Source: Rhodococcus sp. IEGM 1409
Lineage (GTDB): Bacteria; Actinomycetota; Actinomycetes; Mycobacteriales; Mycobacteriaceae
Assembly (NCBI RefSeq): GCF_030056735.1
Contig: NZ_JASHKN010000008.1
Coordinates: forward strand, 1-64,000
Reading direction: 5' to 3'
Length of the DNA stretch: 64,000 nucleotides
This document shows, piece after piece, positions 1 to 14,481 of the stretch; position 1 is the stretch's first letter, and every line of letters starts with the position of its first letter. Under the pieces are notes generated by a model, which had not been told where the DNA came from, searched no databases, and saw only the letters and a list, made by a program, of their open reading frames with translations. The position numbers were made by a program, and so were the translations under genes.

Positions 1-166
1 GTCCGTAAACCTTGGTCAATCCCCTCAGTTCAATCATGAGGAGAACTGTGCCCTATCGGCAATGACCAGCACATCGGCCACAGGTCTAGTTCCGAGTGGT
101 ACTCAGGTAGGACACGAAGTCGGGCAATCCGGGCATAACCCTGAGAAAACACCCGGGAATGGTCCG

Positions 167-1123
<957 letters not shown>

Positions 1124-1127
<4 letters not shown>

Positions 1128-2203
1128 GAATTTTCCTTAGCTGCTGCGAACCGCTCGGGTTCGGTTCCTTTTACCTCGACCAAAGATGTGCCGTTCAACA
1201 ACGCGAGCGTTGCATCTGCGGTGACGGGCGTCAGTAGAACGCCGTTGCGGCCGTGCCCGGTGGAGACGACAACACGATCGGACACGCGCCCGATCAACGG
1301 CAGGTTGTCCGGCGTCATGGGACGCAGGCCTGCCGCGCATTCGTAGAGTTCGTATTCGCCGATGGCGGGCATCAGCGCCTCGGCGTCGTTGATCAGGTCC
1401 CGCACTCCCGCCAGGGTGACCTGTGTGTCTTCACCGGACTCGTATTGTGTTGCGCCGACGACGATTCCGTCGCCGCGCGGGACGAGATACGCGGGTCGTC
1501 CGTGGACGCTTCCGCGGATTGTGCGGCTGGGCGCCGGGGTGACTCCAGGTCTGCTGCGCAGACGAAGGATCTCACCCTTGACCGGCCGCACTGGCAGCCC
1601 GGGCCACAGCTTGGGTGACGCGATACCGGCGGTGAGCACTATCTGATCGGTATCCAGTTCGGCGAGGTCGTTGACGGCACGCGCGATCAATTCGACGCCG
1701 GATTCCACACAGGCCTTCTGCAACGCCTCCAGCAGCAGTCTGTTGTCGACGGCGGACTCACCGACAGCCATGAGTCCCGATCTGATGCCCCGGCCGAGCA
1801 TCGGTTCGAGTTCACGGATGCGAGCGCGGCCGAGGATTTCGAGTTCATGGCCCTGCGAGCTCACCCATTCGGCGATGGTCTGCAGGTCCTGCGCGTCGGC
1901 AGCATCGAGAGCGACCGTCAGCGAGCTGTCCGCAGTGAAGACCGAGGGCCCGAATTTTCCGAGCTCTTCACCGAACGTCGGCCACCGCTCCAGGGAGGCC
2001 GCGCCGACGGTCAACGCTGTTTCCTCACCCGGCCAGCCTTCGGACAGTGGGGCAAGCATTCCGCCCGCCACCCACGAAGCCCCTGATCCGATGGACGGGT
2101 CGTACAACCGAACGGACCAGCCGTCGCGGGCTGCGCGCCACGCTATGGCGAGACCGATGACACCGCCGCCGACCACCGACACCGTACGAGCGTGTGTATT
2201 CAC
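1124..2203 (-). CDS. thiO: Glycine oxidase ThiO
   Basis: A 359-residue FAD-dependent oxidase of the DAO family that converts glycine to the dehydroglycine used by ThiG in aerobic thiamine synthesis. A Rossmann dinucleotide motif ([13 protein letters not shown]) lies at about residues 10-22. The C-terminal [14 protein letters not shown] and [15 protein letters not shown] segments are typical of ThiO. The start is GTG, with a purine-rich ribosome site (GTGGAGGTGGAG) directly upstream that abuts the TPP riboswitch. It is first gene of the thiO-thiS-thiG operon. Confidence 0.94.
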
Positions 2204-2211
2204 GAAACTCC

Positions 2212-2305
2212 ACCTCCACTTCCTGCGCCGGCATGATCCGGGTCAGGTCTGACGGTCGGGATCTGGTCGCGATCCCCTCTCAGCCCTACGAACCTCGCAG
2301 TCACG
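2212..2305 (-). promoter_or_regulatory. TPP riboswitch (THI element)
   Basis: On the minus strand the leader contains the hallmark blocks GGGCTGAGAGG, GACCTGACCCGGATCATG and CCGGCGCAGGAAG in the order and spacing of the thiamine pyrophosphate aptamer. It ends only about 10 bases before the thiO GTG, and the ribosome site lies at its 3' edge. Translational control of thiO-thiS-thiG is therefore more likely than a terminator switch. The outer 5' boundary is approximate. Confidence 0.93.
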
Positions 2306-2376
2306 ACCAAAAAGTGACGACGACGTTTCAGGACTCCCGTGTCGAACCTTGCTCCCTAGAGGCTACCGTTTGCTCC

Positions 2377-3072
2377 GTGCACCCCACACATCCCAGTAAC
2401 GTCATCGACCGGCGCGAGCGCCTGGCAGCAGCACGGCTGTACCTGTGCACCGACGCGCGCCGCGAGAAAGGCGACCTCGCGCAGTTCGCCGAGGCAGCAT
2501 TGTCCGGCGGAGTCGACATCATCCAATTGCGCGACAAGGGCTCTGCCGGTGAGCGCGAGTTCGGTCCGCTCGAGGCCAAAGACGAACTGGTAGCGCTGGG
2601 CATTCTCGCAACTGCAGCGCGACGCCACGGCGCGTTGTTGGCCGTCAACGATCGCGCGGATCTCGCCATGGCTTCCGGTGCCGACATCCTCCACCTCGGC
2701 CAGAACGACATTCCCGTCCCCTACGCGCGAGCTGTTGTCGGCGAAGACGTCGTCATCGGCCGTTCGACGAGCAGCCGCGCGCAGGCGAGTCTTGCCGCCA
2801 TCGAAGAGGGCGTCGACTACTTCTGCACCGGGCCGGTCTGGGCGACGCCGACAAAACCGAATCGAAGTGCTTCCGGCCTGGAACTGGTTCGATCGACTGC
2901 CGACGCCGCACCGCCGCGCCCCTGGTTCGCGATCGGCGGCATCGACGAGGAACGCCTGCCCGAGCTGCTCCATGCCGGTGCCACTCGCATCGTCGTCGTG
3001 CGTGCAATCACGCAAGCGTCGGATCCCCAGGCGGCCGCGCAACGCCTCGCCGCGGCAGTCGCCGGACGCTGA
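2377..3072 (+). CDS. thiE: Thiamine-phosphate synthase ThiE
   Basis: Joins hydroxymethylpyrimidine pyrophosphate and thiazole phosphate into thiamine phosphate. Visible family segments include [52 protein letters not shown] and FAIGGI. The GTG at 2377 gives 231 residues, close to mycobacterial ThiE. Upstream codons in this frame translate the antisense of the thiO leader and are unlikely to be used. No clear Shine-Dalgarno precedes this GTG, so translation may be leaderless. It diverges from thiO, and the riboswitch lies on the other strand. Confidence 0.93.
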   Translation: MHPTHPSNVIDRRERLAAARLYLCTDARREKGDLAQFAEAALSGGVDIIQLRDKGSAGEREFGPLEAKDELVALGILATAARRHGALLAVNDRADLAMASGADILHLGQNDIPVPYARAVVGEDVVIGRSTSSRAQASLAAIEEGVDYFCTGPVWATPTKPNRSASGLELVRSTADAAPPRPWFAIGGIDEERLPELLHAGATRIVVVRAITQASDPQAAAQRLAAAVAGR

Positions 3073-3160
3073 AAACCGGTAACTGGCGACTGTCAACTGT
3101 TTGCCGGGACAAATCCGCACAGTTACGGGTCAGCACGCCTCGCGTGAAACATGAACGGAA

Positions 3161-3178
3161 GTTGTCCGATCAGACAAC
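3161..3178. promoter_or_regulatory. Inverted repeat upstream of the microprotein gene
   Basis: A perfect 6-bp inverted repeat, GTTGTC-N6-GACAAC, lies about 90 bases after thiE and about 145 bases before the microprotein start. There is no T-tract after it, so an operator is more plausible than a terminator, but nothing here identifies the binding protein. Confidence 0.35.
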
Positions 3179-3225
3179 AAACCCCCAGTTCCTAGGTGTG
3201 ATTGAATATCCAATATGCCCCATTG

Positions 3226-3241
3226 AGTGATTTTGATCACA
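3226..3241. promoter_or_regulatory. GlxR/Crp-type operator candidate
   Basis: AGTGATTTTGATCACA matches the TGTGA-N6-TCACA consensus of Crp/GlxR proteins at 9 of 10 specified positions, with perfectly symmetric GTGA/TCAC arms. It lies about 80 bases upstream of the microprotein ATG, where an activator or repressor of that promoter could sit. The link to a GlxR/Crp homologue is inferred from consensus only. Confidence 0.5.
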
Positions 3242-3321
3242 CTTATTTCGATTGCGTGTTTCATCCCATTCGGTTTGTTGTAGTTTACTCCCAGTTACTA
3301 ACCGAAACCTAGGAGTTTTAA

Positions 3322-3453
3322 ATGGGATCCCTCGACACCGGCTCACTCAGCACCGAATCGCTCGAAGACCTGAACCTCGGCAAGGTCAGCGAGCTGCTCA
3401 AGCTCGGTATCACCGCGGTCAGCTTCATCACGGCGCTGAACTCGCTCAGCTGA
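3322..3453 (+). CDS. 43-residue Ser/Leu-rich microprotein
   Basis: An ATG with an AGGAG ribosome site 7 bases upstream opens a 43-codon frame beginning MGSLDTGSLSTESLEDLNLG and ending ITAVSFITALNSLS. It has no signal peptide. The first half is acidic and Ser-rich, and the second half is a potential amphipathic or hydrophobic helix. A strong terminator follows 28 bases after the stop. Its length, missing leader sequence and composition recall the tiny O-mycoloylated PorA/PorH channel peptides of Corynebacterium, but I see no clear sequence identity, so the function is unknown. It is a stand-alone transcription unit between thiE and the Nudix gene. Confidence 0.7.
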   Translation: MGSLDTGSLSTESLEDLNLGKVSELLKLGITAVSFITALNSLS

Positions 3454-3480
3454 GCCTCGTTTCGGTCGACGACCGAAACA

Positions 3481-3517
3481 CAGAAGGGCCGGACTCTTGA
3501 GGAGTCCGGCCCTTCTG
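3481..3517. terminator. Strong bidirectional terminator
   Basis: A 15-bp perfect stem (AGAAGGGCCGGACTC with its complement) closes a 5-base loop, and flanking C/G extends it by one pair. It ends the microprotein gene on the plus strand and lies 30 bases past the Nudix gene stop on the minus strand, so it can serve both. Confidence 0.9.
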
Positions 3518-3546
3518 CTGTGTGTGAACTGTTGAGACTCGAGTTG

Positions 3547-4161
3547 TTACGACTGGGTACTGCTCACCTCAGACAGGTTCTGGTCACTGTCCTCGGTGGA
3601 ATTGCCCGACAACCATCCGAATCCGCCGCCTTCGAATACGACGGTGTGCGGGGCTGCGTTGTGCTGATCGCCGGGCTGCTGGTCTCCGGTCTCGGTTGGA
3701 ACAGGCGCAGTCCGGAGTTCGGGCCACGAGGAACCGAATCCCGGATGCAGTGGCAGCGAGTCGACGTCGGCTTCACGGACCCACCGCAGCTCGGTGCTCT
3801 CACCGTTGGCAACCGTCGACAGTGGATGCGCCGCATCAGCTACGACGGTGGTGTAAGTCCACCCGCTCTCGGCGCGCATGGTGACTACCTCCCCGCGAAC
3901 GCGGACGGCGTCCTCGGCGATACCTGCTTCTTCGTGTGCCTCGCGGACAGCGGCGTGCGTCGTGCTCTCGTGTGAGTCCCGCGCTCCGCCGGGCAGTGCC
4001 CACGTTCCGCCCTGATGGCTCCACGCAGCACGATGCTGCAGCAGGACCATGGGCGATCCGTCCGAATCGGGGGCGCGCAAGAGCAGCCCGGCGGCACCGT
4101 GTTTACCCCAATGCCGCGTACCGTCCGACCCGATGGACCAACCGTCACCGTCACCACGCAT
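3547..4161 (-). CDS. Nudix hydrolase (MutT3-like)
   Basis: A 204-residue protein with a complete Nudix box at about residues 58-80: GG-x4-E-x7-REAHEEAG. This places a divalent-metal diphosphate hydrolase fold in the first two thirds. The last 50 residues are low in complexity and acidic. Its position between thiE and the glnX-glnH-pknG genes matches M. tuberculosis mutT3 (Rv0413), a nucleotide-pool sanitiser, so orthology is likely. The substrate cannot be read from the sequence. It is divergent from glnX across about 160 bases. Confidence 0.88.
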   Translation of the reverse strand: MRGDGDGWSIGSDGTRHWGKHGAAGLLLRAPDSDGSPMVLLQHRAAWSHQGGTWALPGGARDSHESTTHAAVREAHEEAGIAEDAVRVRGEVVTMRAESGWTYTTVVADAAHPLSTVANGESTELRWVREADVDSLPLHPGFGSSWPELRTAPVPTETGDQQPGDQHNAAPHTVVFEGGGFGWLSGNSTEDSDQNLSEVSSTQS

Positions 4162-4322
4162 CGACTACCTCGCTCCGCCTGCACTCGCCGTTGTCCCACA
4201 CTAACCGTTTCAATCTGCTCCAGGTGTAGGTGATGCTTATATGCTCGCGAAGATGCCCTGAATCATTTCTCGGCGGCATCATTTCTCGGTAGCCCGACTA
4301 CAGCAGCGAAGTGAGGTGCTCG

Positions 4323-5680
4323 ATGGTCGACCGTGTCGTCCCGTCCATCGAACCCCGGTCGCTGCCGCCCTCCGAAGCCACGTCCGTGTCGCCGCAGGAC
4401 GAGCGCGCGCTTCTGAGGCGCGAACTCCAGGCATTCGTGTCGTCCACACCTGGTCGGCTGACTGTCGTCGGACTGATCCTGATCGCGATCACCCTGATCG
4501 CCGGACTTCTCGCCACTGCAGCGATCGAGAACCGTCAGGCAAATCTCGACCTCCTCCTCGTCGAAACCGAACCTCTCGCCAACTCCGCTCAGAATCTCTA
4601 CAGCGCGCTGTCGTTGGCAGACGCCGCCGCGGCCACTGCCTTCATCTCCGGCGGCCTCGAACCCGCCGACGTACGCGACCGCTACACGCAGTCGATCGGT
4701 GAGGCGTCGGCCGAGATCGTGCAGGCATCGGCCGGCCTCGACTCGACGGATCTTGCCGGCCACAGCGCGTTGACCACCATCTCGACCGACCTGTCCGTCT
4801 ACACCGGGCTGGTAGAAACCGCACGGGCAAACAATCGCGTCGGAAACCCGGTCGGGGCAGCGTACTTGAGCGAGGCCTCGCAGTTGATGCAAACCTCGCT
4901 GCTGCCGATGGCTCAGCAACTGCACGCGTCGCAGGAGACTCTGGTCTCCCAGGTACAGCGAGATTTCGAGACTCCACCGTGGTGGCCGATCGTGGCATTC
5001 GTCCTTGTCCTGTGCGCGTTGGTCGCGGTGCAGGTGTACTTCTCCCGCAAGAGTCGCCGACGCTTCAATCTCGGGTTGATCCTCGCCTCGCTCGCGGTCG
5101 CGGCAGCGCTGCTGTGGCTGCTCACTGTCGGACTGGTCTCCGCGCTGGCCACCGGACGCGCTCTCGACGCGGGCGCCGAGCCACTGCACGAACTGACCGA
5201 AGCACGAATCATGGCGCAGCAAGCACGCACCGTCGAAACTCTCACCTTGGCGAGACGGGATTCAACCGCCGAGGACAACGTGACGTTCACCCGCAAGGTC
5301 GACGCTCTGCGCGACATCCTCGAGCGCCTGCAAGACGATGATCGCGCCCGAGTGAACAGCGAAGTGCTGACCGCCGCACTCGACTCGCGCCAGCAGTGGG
5401 TGGCTGCGCACACGCGCATGTACGACCGTCTCGGAAACGGCGACTTCACATCCGCCGCAGCCATCACCATCGGCGCCGGAGAACAGGATTCGGCCGCGGA
5501 GTACGGAAAGCTCGATCACGAACTCTGGCAGGGAATCGTGGATTCGCGTACAAATCTGCGATCCGACGTCTCGTACGCCTCACGTGTGTTGGCGGCCTCC
5601 GCACCGGGCATGACTGTATTGGCAGTTCTCGGTGTATCCGGAATCTTCATCGGGTTCTGGCCCCGACTGCGGGAGTATCA

Positions 5681-5684
<4 letters not shown>
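4323..5684 (+). CDS. glnX: Amino-acid-sensing membrane protein GlnX
   Basis: A 453-residue membrane protein with transmembrane segments near residues 45-65, 225-240, 250-275 and 425-445, and an extracytoplasmic helical region (about 66-220) that resembles four-helix sensor domains. In mycobacteria GlnX links the periplasmic binding protein GlnH to the kinase PknG, signalling aspartate/glutamate availability. Synteny with glnH and pknG supports that role here. The ATG at 4323 has GAGG 8 bases upstream; a GTG 12 bases earlier is a weaker option. Its stop overlaps the glnH start (GTGA). Confidence 0.88.
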
Positions 5685-9110
<3,426 letters not shown>

Positions 9111-9125
9111 CGGACGCCCCGAGGT

Positions 9126-10325
9126 TTACAGCGCGACCACCAAAGCCTTTGCCGCGCGGGCGATCGCCAATTCCTCGTTCGTGGGGACCACGAGTACCTC
9201 GACGGCCGACGAGGACGCGGAGATACGACGCTCGCTGCGACTCTTCGCCTCGTTGAGAGCTGGGTCGACCTCGATACCGAGACGGGAAAGGCCGGCCAGG
9301 CTGTCGCGTCGTACGTCGATGTTGTTCTCCCCGACGCCGCCGGTGAAGGTGATGACATCGACGCCGCCGAGTTGAACGATGAAGGCACCGATGTACTTAC
9401 GGAGCATGTGTACGTAGACGTCGTACGCAAGTTTTGCGTCTTCGTCGCCGCCCTCGATCAGTGCGAGCAGAGCACGGAAATCGTTGACTCCCGAGAGACC
9501 TTTCAAACCGGAACGACGGTTGAGGAGGTCGTCGATCTCGTCGACCTTCATTCCCGAGTTGCGGTTGAGGTGCAAGATGATGCCGGGGTCGATGTCGCCG
9601 CTACGGGTGCCCATGACAAGACCCTCGAGCGGGGTGAGACCCATCGTGGTGTCGATAGCCTTGCCGCCCTTGATCGCCGAGGCCGAAGCGCCGTTTCCGA
9701 GGTGCAGAACTATCTGATTCAGCTCGGCCGGATCCTTGCCGAGGAAGTCCGCGACGCGTCCCGACACGTATTCGTGTGAGGTCCCGTGGAAGCCGTATCG
9801 GCGAATCTGGTTGGCCTTGGCCACGTCCCGATCGATCGCGTACGTCGACGCTGCCGCGGGCAACGTATGAAAGAACGCTGTGTCGAACACGGCTACGTGC
9901 GGAACATCGGGCAGTTCTTCGCGCGCCACCTCGATACCGATCACGTTGGCCGGATTGTGCAGCGGCGCAAGGTTCGACAGATCCGCGATGGCTTTCACGA
10001 CGCCGTCGTCGATGAGCGTCGGCGAATAGAAGATGTCACCACCGTGCACGACGCGGTGACCGACTGCGATGATTCCGGCCTCGCTCAGCGGCCGTCCGAC
10101 CTCGGCGACGATGTCGAGCACCATCTTCAGACCCGCGCGGTGATCGGCGATGGGAAGGCTTCGATCTTCGACTCCGGTGCGGTGGTTGTAGACGATGTGT
10201 CCGTCGGGTTCACCGATGCGTTCGATGAGACCGTGCGCCACCGATTCCGCAGTATCCGGGTGCACAAGTTGAAATTTGATGGATGACGAGCCGGAATTGA
10301 TGACCAGTACGGTGCCGTCGCTCAC
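9126..10325 (-). CDS. ackA: Acetate kinase AckA
   Basis: Interconverts acetyl phosphate + ADP and acetate + ATP. The 399-residue protein has the ASKHA N-terminal [11 protein letters not shown], the GHRVVHGG and [10 protein letters not shown] active-site segments, HLGNGAS and the nucleotide-site FTGGVGEN. The GTG start has GGGAG 7 bases upstream and lies 2 bases after the pta stop, so pta-ackA is one operon. Its 3' end lies 15 bases from the convergent pknG stop. Confidence 0.96.
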   Translation of the reverse strand: MSDGTVLVINSGSSSIKFQLVHPDTAESVAHGLIERIGEPDGHIVYNHRTGVEDRSLPIADHRAGLKMVLDIVAEVGRPLSEAGIIAVGHRVVHGGDIFYSPTLIDDGVVKAIADLSNLAPLHNPANVIGIEVAREELPDVPHVAVFDTAFFHTLPAAASTYAIDRDVAKANQIRRYGFHGTSHEYVSGRVADFLGKDPAELNQIVLHLGNGASASAIKGGKAIDTTMGLTPLEGLVMGTRSGDIDPGIILHLNRNSGMKVDEIDDLLNRRSGLKGLSGVNDFRALLALIEGGDEDAKLAYDVYVHMLRKYIGAFIVQLGGVDVITFTGGVGENNIDVRRDSLAGLSRLGIEVDPALNEAKSRSERRISASSSAVEVLVVPTNEELAIARAAKALVVAL

Positions 10326-10327
10326 TC

Positions 10328-12406
10328 TTACGCTCCCTGTGCCTGAATTGCCGTGATAGCCACGGTGTTGACGATGTCCTGGACCAACGCACCACGCGAG
10401 AGGTCGTTGACCGGCTTGTTCAGTCCCTGCAGAACCGGGCCGACGGCAATTGCGCCGGCGCTACGCTGGACTGCCTTGTACGTGTTGTTGCCGGTGTTCA
10501 GGTCCGGGAACACGAACACCGTGGCTTTGCCCGCCACCAACGAATCCGGCATCTTCTTGTCCGCGACACTCTGCTCGACAGCGGCGTCGTACTGAATGGG
10601 CCCTTCCACTAACAAATCCGGGCGACGCTCGCGCACCAGTGCGGTCGCGCTACGAACCTTGTCGACGTCAGCTCCGCTACCCGAATCGCCGGTGGAGTAC
10701 GAGAGCATCGCGATACGCGGATCGATCCCGAACTGCGACGCCGTCTGTGCCGACGAGATCGCGATGTCCGCCAACTGCTCCGACGTCGGATCCGGAACCA
10801 CGGCGCAGTCGCCGTAGGAGAGAACGCGGTCGGCCAGGCACATCAGGAAGATGCTCGAGACCGTCGAGACGCCGGGGGCCGTCTTGATGATCTCGAAGGA
10901 GGGCCGGATCGTGTGAGCGGTGGTGTGGGCGGCACCGGAGACCATGCCGTCGGCAATACCCAAGTGCACCATCATCGTTCCGAAGTACGAGATGTCGGCG
11001 ATCACCTCGCGGGCTCGTTCGATGGTCATGCCCTTGTGTGCACGAAGCGCGGTGTATTCCTGTGCGAAGCGCTCGGTGTACTCGGACTGCGCAGGTGCGA
11101 GTACCTGTGCGCCACTGATGTCCACACCGAGTTCCGCTGCGCGCCGACGCACACTGGGTTCGTCGCCGAGGATCGTCAGGTCGGCAACCTGGCGTTGCAG
11201 CAGTCGACCGGCAGCACGCAGGATCCGGTCGTCGTCACCCTCCGGCAGGACGATGTGCTTGCGGTCGCGTCGAGCACGATCGATCAGCTTGTACTCGAAC
11301 ATCTGTGGGGTCACGACCGACGGAATCGGCAGCGCCAGTCGGTCCATCAGGACGTCGGCGTCGACGCGCTGTTCCATCAAGCTCAGCGCGGTGTCGACCT
11401 TTCGCTGCGAACCGACTGCCACGCGTCCGCGGGTTTGGGCTGCGGCGCTTGCGGTGTCGAAAGTGCCGAGGGTTGTCGTGAGAATCGGAAGCCGCTGCTT
11501 GAGGCCGGCCATCAACGCCGCGATGGCCGGGTGCGGTGTGATCCCGCCGTTCATGATGATGCCCGCGAGCGACGGAAAACCCTCCGCCTCATGAGCATTG
11601 AGCAACGCGAGCAGGACGTCCGAGCGGTCGCCCGGTGCGATCACGACCATGCCCTCGACGAGACGCTCGAGGATGTGCTCGGCGGTCATACCGCCCACCA
11701 TCACCTTCAGGGCCTCGCGGTGCAGCAGTTCCGGGTCACCCGAATACAACTCGCCGCCGGTGGCTTCCATCAACTCGGCCATCGTCGGTGAGACGAGTAG
11801 GGGAATCTCCGGCAGGCTCCACGTCGGAACACCGATGTCGGACAGCGCTGCGGTGACCTCGTCGAGCTTGTCGGGATCGCAACGGTTGGCGACGACGGCG
11901 AGCAGATGAGCGTGGTTGGCTGCCAACTCGGCGGCGCACAGGTGCGCGAGTTGGGCGACTTCCTCGACGCTGCGCCGAGCGCCGCGTACCGCCAACAGGA
12001 CCGGGGCGCCGAGGTTCACGGCGATGCGGGCGTTGAAGCTCAGTTCGCTGGGGCTTGCGACGTCGGTGTAGTCACTTCCGATGATGACGACAGCGTCGCA
12101 CTGCTCTGCCACGGTGTGATACTTCGCGACGATGTCGGCCAGAGCGGCTTCAGGGTCAGCGTGAACCTGCTCGTAGGTGACGCCGAGTGCGTCGGTGTAG
12201 GAGAGATCGGCGGTGGTGTGCTCGAGCAGCAGTTCGAGGATGTAGTCGGTTTCCTCGGTCGAGCGAGCAATCGGGCGGAACACACCGACCCGGGCGACGG
12301 TCGCGCACAGCATCTGCAGCACGCCCAGCGCGATGGTGGATTTTCCGGTGTCACCTTCAGGAGAGGCGACGTAGACACTCGACACGGCAGCGGGCGCTTC
12401 TGGCAT
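10328..12406 (-). CDS. pta: Phosphate acetyltransferase Pta
   Basis: Interconverts acetyl-CoA and acetyl phosphate. The 692-residue form has three parts: an N-terminal P-loop ATPase-like domain ([14 protein letters not shown] near residue 15), a central DRTGG domain (about 210-320), and the C-terminal PTA/PTB catalytic domain (about 370-690) with [26 protein letters not shown] and the [10 protein letters not shown] segment. The start [15 protein letters not shown] is set by the beginning of the ATPase fold and gives the same length as mycobacterial Pta. Confidence 0.96.
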   Translation of the reverse strand: MPEAPAAVSSVYVASPEGDTGKSTIALGVLQMLCATVARVGVFRPIARSTEETDYILELLLEHTTADLSYTDALGVTYEQVHADPEAALADIVAKYHTVAEQCDAVVIIGSDYTDVASPSELSFNARIAVNLGAPVLLAVRGARRSVEEVAQLAHLCAAELAANHAHLLAVVANRCDPDKLDEVTAALSDIGVPTWSLPEIPLLVSPTMAELMEATGGELYSGDPELLHREALKVMVGGMTAEHILERLVEGMVVIAPGDRSDVLLALLNAHEAEGFPSLAGIIMNGGITPHPAIAALMAGLKQRLPILTTTLGTFDTASAAAQTRGRVAVGSQRKVDTALSLMEQRVDADVLMDRLALPIPSVVTPQMFEYKLIDRARRDRKHIVLPEGDDDRILRAAGRLLQRQVADLTILGDEPSVRRRAAELGVDISGAQVLAPAQSEYTERFAQEYTALRAHKGMTIERAREVIADISYFGTMMVHLGIADGMVSGAAHTTAHTIRPSFEIIKTAPGVSTVSSIFLMCLADRVLSYGDCAVVPDPTSEQLADIAISSAQTASQFGIDPRIAMLSYSTGDSGSGADVDKVRSATALVRERRPDLLVEGPIQYDAAVEQSVADKKMPDSLVAGKATVFVFPDLNTGNNTYKAVQRSAGAIAVGPVLQGLNKPVNDLSRGALVQDIVNTVAITAIQAQGA

Positions 12407-12500
12407 GCCCAACAGCCTAGTGTGGGCCGCCGCCCACCTTGCCACTGATCGTGGCCACGCTCACGCTCGTGCCGATAACCGGCAGCTACGAGAAAGACGA

Positions 12501-12535
12501 ACGGTGCCTGCCACACGTCGAGTGGCAGGCACCGT
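12501..12535 (-). terminator. Terminator after fgd
   Basis: A perfect 14-bp stem, ACGGTGCCTGCCAC and its complement around a 7-base loop, lies 20 bases past the fgd stop. A pyrimidine-rich tract follows it on the minus strand. It separates fgd from pta-ackA. Confidence 0.88.
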
Positions 12536-12554
12536 GATCAGCTTCTGGGTTACG

Positions 12555-13568
12555 TCAGCCCAGTGCGCGGAGCCGCGGCGCCAGGTCGCGCTCGAACAGT
12601 TCGAGGAACCGGCGCTGATCGTGGCCCGGTGCATGGAACACCAGGTGGTTCAGGCCGGCGTCGACGTAGGCCTTGACCTGCTCGACCGCGTCGTCGGGAT
12701 CGGAAGCGACGATCCAGCGCTTGGCCACCTGCTCGATGGGCAGAGCGTCGGCAGCAGCTTCCATTTCGATCGGATCCTCGATGCTGTGCTTCTGCTCCGG
12801 TGTCAGGGACAGCGGCGCCCAGAAGCGCGTGTTCTCGAGCGCAGCCTCCGGGTCGGTGTCGTAGCTGATCTTGATCTCGATCATCTTGTCGATGTCGGCG
12901 ACGTCGCGCTCGGCCTTGGCTGCGCCCTCGGCGACCGCCGGAAGCAGCTTCTCGGTGTAGAGCTCCATGCCCTTGCCCGAGGTGCAGATGAAGCCGTCGC
13001 CGGCACGTCCCGCATACCGGGCGACAACCGGTCCACCGGCCGCGATGTAGACGGGAATCCCGCCCTCGGGAACGTCGTAGATCGAGGCGCCGCGAGTGGT
13101 GAAGTACTCACCTTCGAAGTCGACGCGATCGCCGAGCCACAGCTCACGCATCAACCGCACGGACTCACGCAGCCGCGCGAACCGTTCCTTGAACTCGGGC
13201 CACTCGCCCTGGAAGCCGGTCGCGATCTCGTTGAGAGCCTCGCCGCTGCCGACGCCGAGCATGATGCGTCCCGGGTAGAGACATCCCATCGTCGCGAACG
13301 CCTGAGCGATGACCGCCGGGTTGTAGCGGAACGTCGGCGTCATCACGGACGTGCCGATCTGCACACGCTCGGTGCGCTCACCGACGGCCGTCATCCAGGC
13401 GAGCGAGAACGGCGCGTGCCCACCGTTGTGGCGCCACGGCTGGAAATGATCGCTCACCGCAACGGAATCCATGCCGTGCTGCTCGGCCAGAACTGCCAGC
13501 TCTACCAGTTCGCGAGGGCCGAATTGCTCAGCCGAGGCCTTGTATCCGAGCTTGAGTTCCTGCGCCAC
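12555..13568 (-). CDS. fgd: F420-dependent glucose-6-phosphate dehydrogenase
   Basis: A 337-residue bacterial-luciferase-fold enzyme that oxidises glucose 6-phosphate to 6-phosphogluconolactone while reducing coenzyme F420, supplying F420H2 to actinobacterial reductases. The N-terminus [44 protein letters not shown] and [11 protein letters not shown] match FGD1 closely, and the gene sits upstream of pta-ackA as in M. tuberculosis. The start is GTG with GGGAG 6 bases upstream. The hairpin after the stop makes it a single-gene unit. Confidence 0.96.
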   Translation of the reverse strand: MAQELKLGYKASAEQFGPRELVELAVLAEQHGMDSVAVSDHFQPWRHNGGHAPFSLAWMTAVGERTERVQIGTSVMTPTFRYNPAVIAQAFATMGCLYPGRIMLGVGSGEALNEIATGFQGEWPEFKERFARLRESVRLMRELWLGDRVDFEGEYFTTRGASIYDVPEGGIPVYIAAGGPVVARYAGRAGDGFICTSGKGMELYTEKLLPAVAEGAAKAERDVADIDKMIEIKISYDTDPEAALENTRFWAPLSLTPEQKHSIEDPIEMEAAADALPIEQVAKRWIVASDPDDAVEQVKAYVDAGLNHLVFHAPGHDQRRFLELFERDLAPRLRALG

Positions 13569-13663
13569 CGTGCACTCCCTTGTCGTCTGTTTCGTTTACT
13601 TCTCTGACATGCTTCTCGTTCTTTGCAGACTATCCAGACACCGCAAGGACTTCTCTGCGTATA

Positions 13664-14011
13664 TCAGCGAGCGAGGCTGGTGACCACCGTCGCGATACCG
13701 GCTGCCACGGCAACCCCCGCCAACGCCAGGGCAAACAGCCACAGTGCGTGCGGTTCCGGCATCGCGGCTCCGTCCTCGAGCGCCTTCTTCACCTGTAGCC
13801 AGCGTCGCATACCTACCAGTGCGGCTGCCGCCGAGAGTGCGATCAGGATCAAACCGAGCGCCGTGCGGACCCACCCGGTGCTCCACTCCGGCACCAACTG
13901 GACAACGGCGATGCCGCCCGCCAACAAGGCAAGTGAGCTACGCATCCAGGCGAGGAAGGTGCGCTCACTGGCGAGAGTGAAGCGCTCGTCCGGGCGATTG
14001 GGTTCACTCAT
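13664..14011 (-). CDS. DUF202 (YidH-like) membrane protein
   Basis: A 115-residue protein with the DUF202 signature FTLASERTFLAWMRSSLALLAGG and three predicted transmembrane helices (about residues 22-40, 48-66 and 90-110). The family is widespread and its molecular role is unknown. The ATG at 14011 overlaps the stop of the upstream RDD-family gene (ATGA), so it ends a three-gene leftward set of small envelope proteins. Confidence 0.85.
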   Translation of the reverse strand: MSEPNRPDERFTLASERTFLAWMRSSLALLAGGIAVVQLVPEWSTGWVRTALGLILIALSAAAALVGMRRWLQVKKALEDGAAMPEPHALWLFALALAGVAVAAGIATVVTSLAR

Positions 14012-14481
14012 GCGTGCTCGCCTCCGTGCGGTGCCACCAGATCCGGGTCCTGACGCCAGTCGTAGACGACCTCGGTGCGCAGAACGATGTCCTGCAGCGA
14101 TCGTCGTCGTCGATCGACCGCCGACCACAACAACCCGAAGGCGAAGAGTACGCAGAGCACCGCGCGGACGAACGCCAACGGCCAGCGCACGAGGCGATGC
14201 CCGGACGTGATCACCCGCAGCCCCATCACGAGGGAGCCGACGGTCCGGCCGGTGGTCGCCCAGCAGGCAGTCAGATAAGCCACCGAGACACCGAGAAATG
14301 CCGTCGTGGACAGAAAGATTCCCGGTTCCGAGAAAGTGAAACTCTGCGGTGAGAAGAGCAGTCGTACGAAGGCGAAGCCCACGTACACGGAACCCATCAG
14401 GAGCAGGACGACGCCCAGGTCGATCAGTCCGGCAAGTCCACGGGTGACGATGCCGGCCGGGCCGGAACTCTCCTGGGCCAC
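14008..14481 (-). CDS. RDD-family membrane protein
   Basis: A 157-residue protein with the RDD motif near the N-terminus (TRGLAGLIDLGVV), further helices at about 15-37, 60-80 and 105-125, and the second conserved Asp in RRSLQDIVLRTEVV. RDD proteins are poorly defined membrane proteins, some linked to ion or proton exchange. The start is GTG, overlapping the stop of the upstream repeat protein, and the stop overlaps the DUF202 start. Confidence 0.85.
   Translation of the reverse strand: MAQESSGPAGIVTRGLAGLIDLGVVLLLMGSVYVGFAFVRLLFSPQSFTFSEPGIFLSTTAFLGVSVAYLTACWATTGRTVGSLVMGLRVITSGHRLVRWPLAFVRAVLCVLFAFGLLWSAVDRRRRSLQDIVLRTEVVYDWRQDPDLVAPHGGEHA

Noticed and set aside
1-166. Possible gene end before thiG
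   Set aside because: The only frame found runs into thiG antisense and has no protein-like features; nothing can be assigned in this short edge.
4263-5222. 319-codon frame opposite glnX
   Set aside because: Gln/Arg-rich antisense reading of GlnX helices, with no supporting signals.
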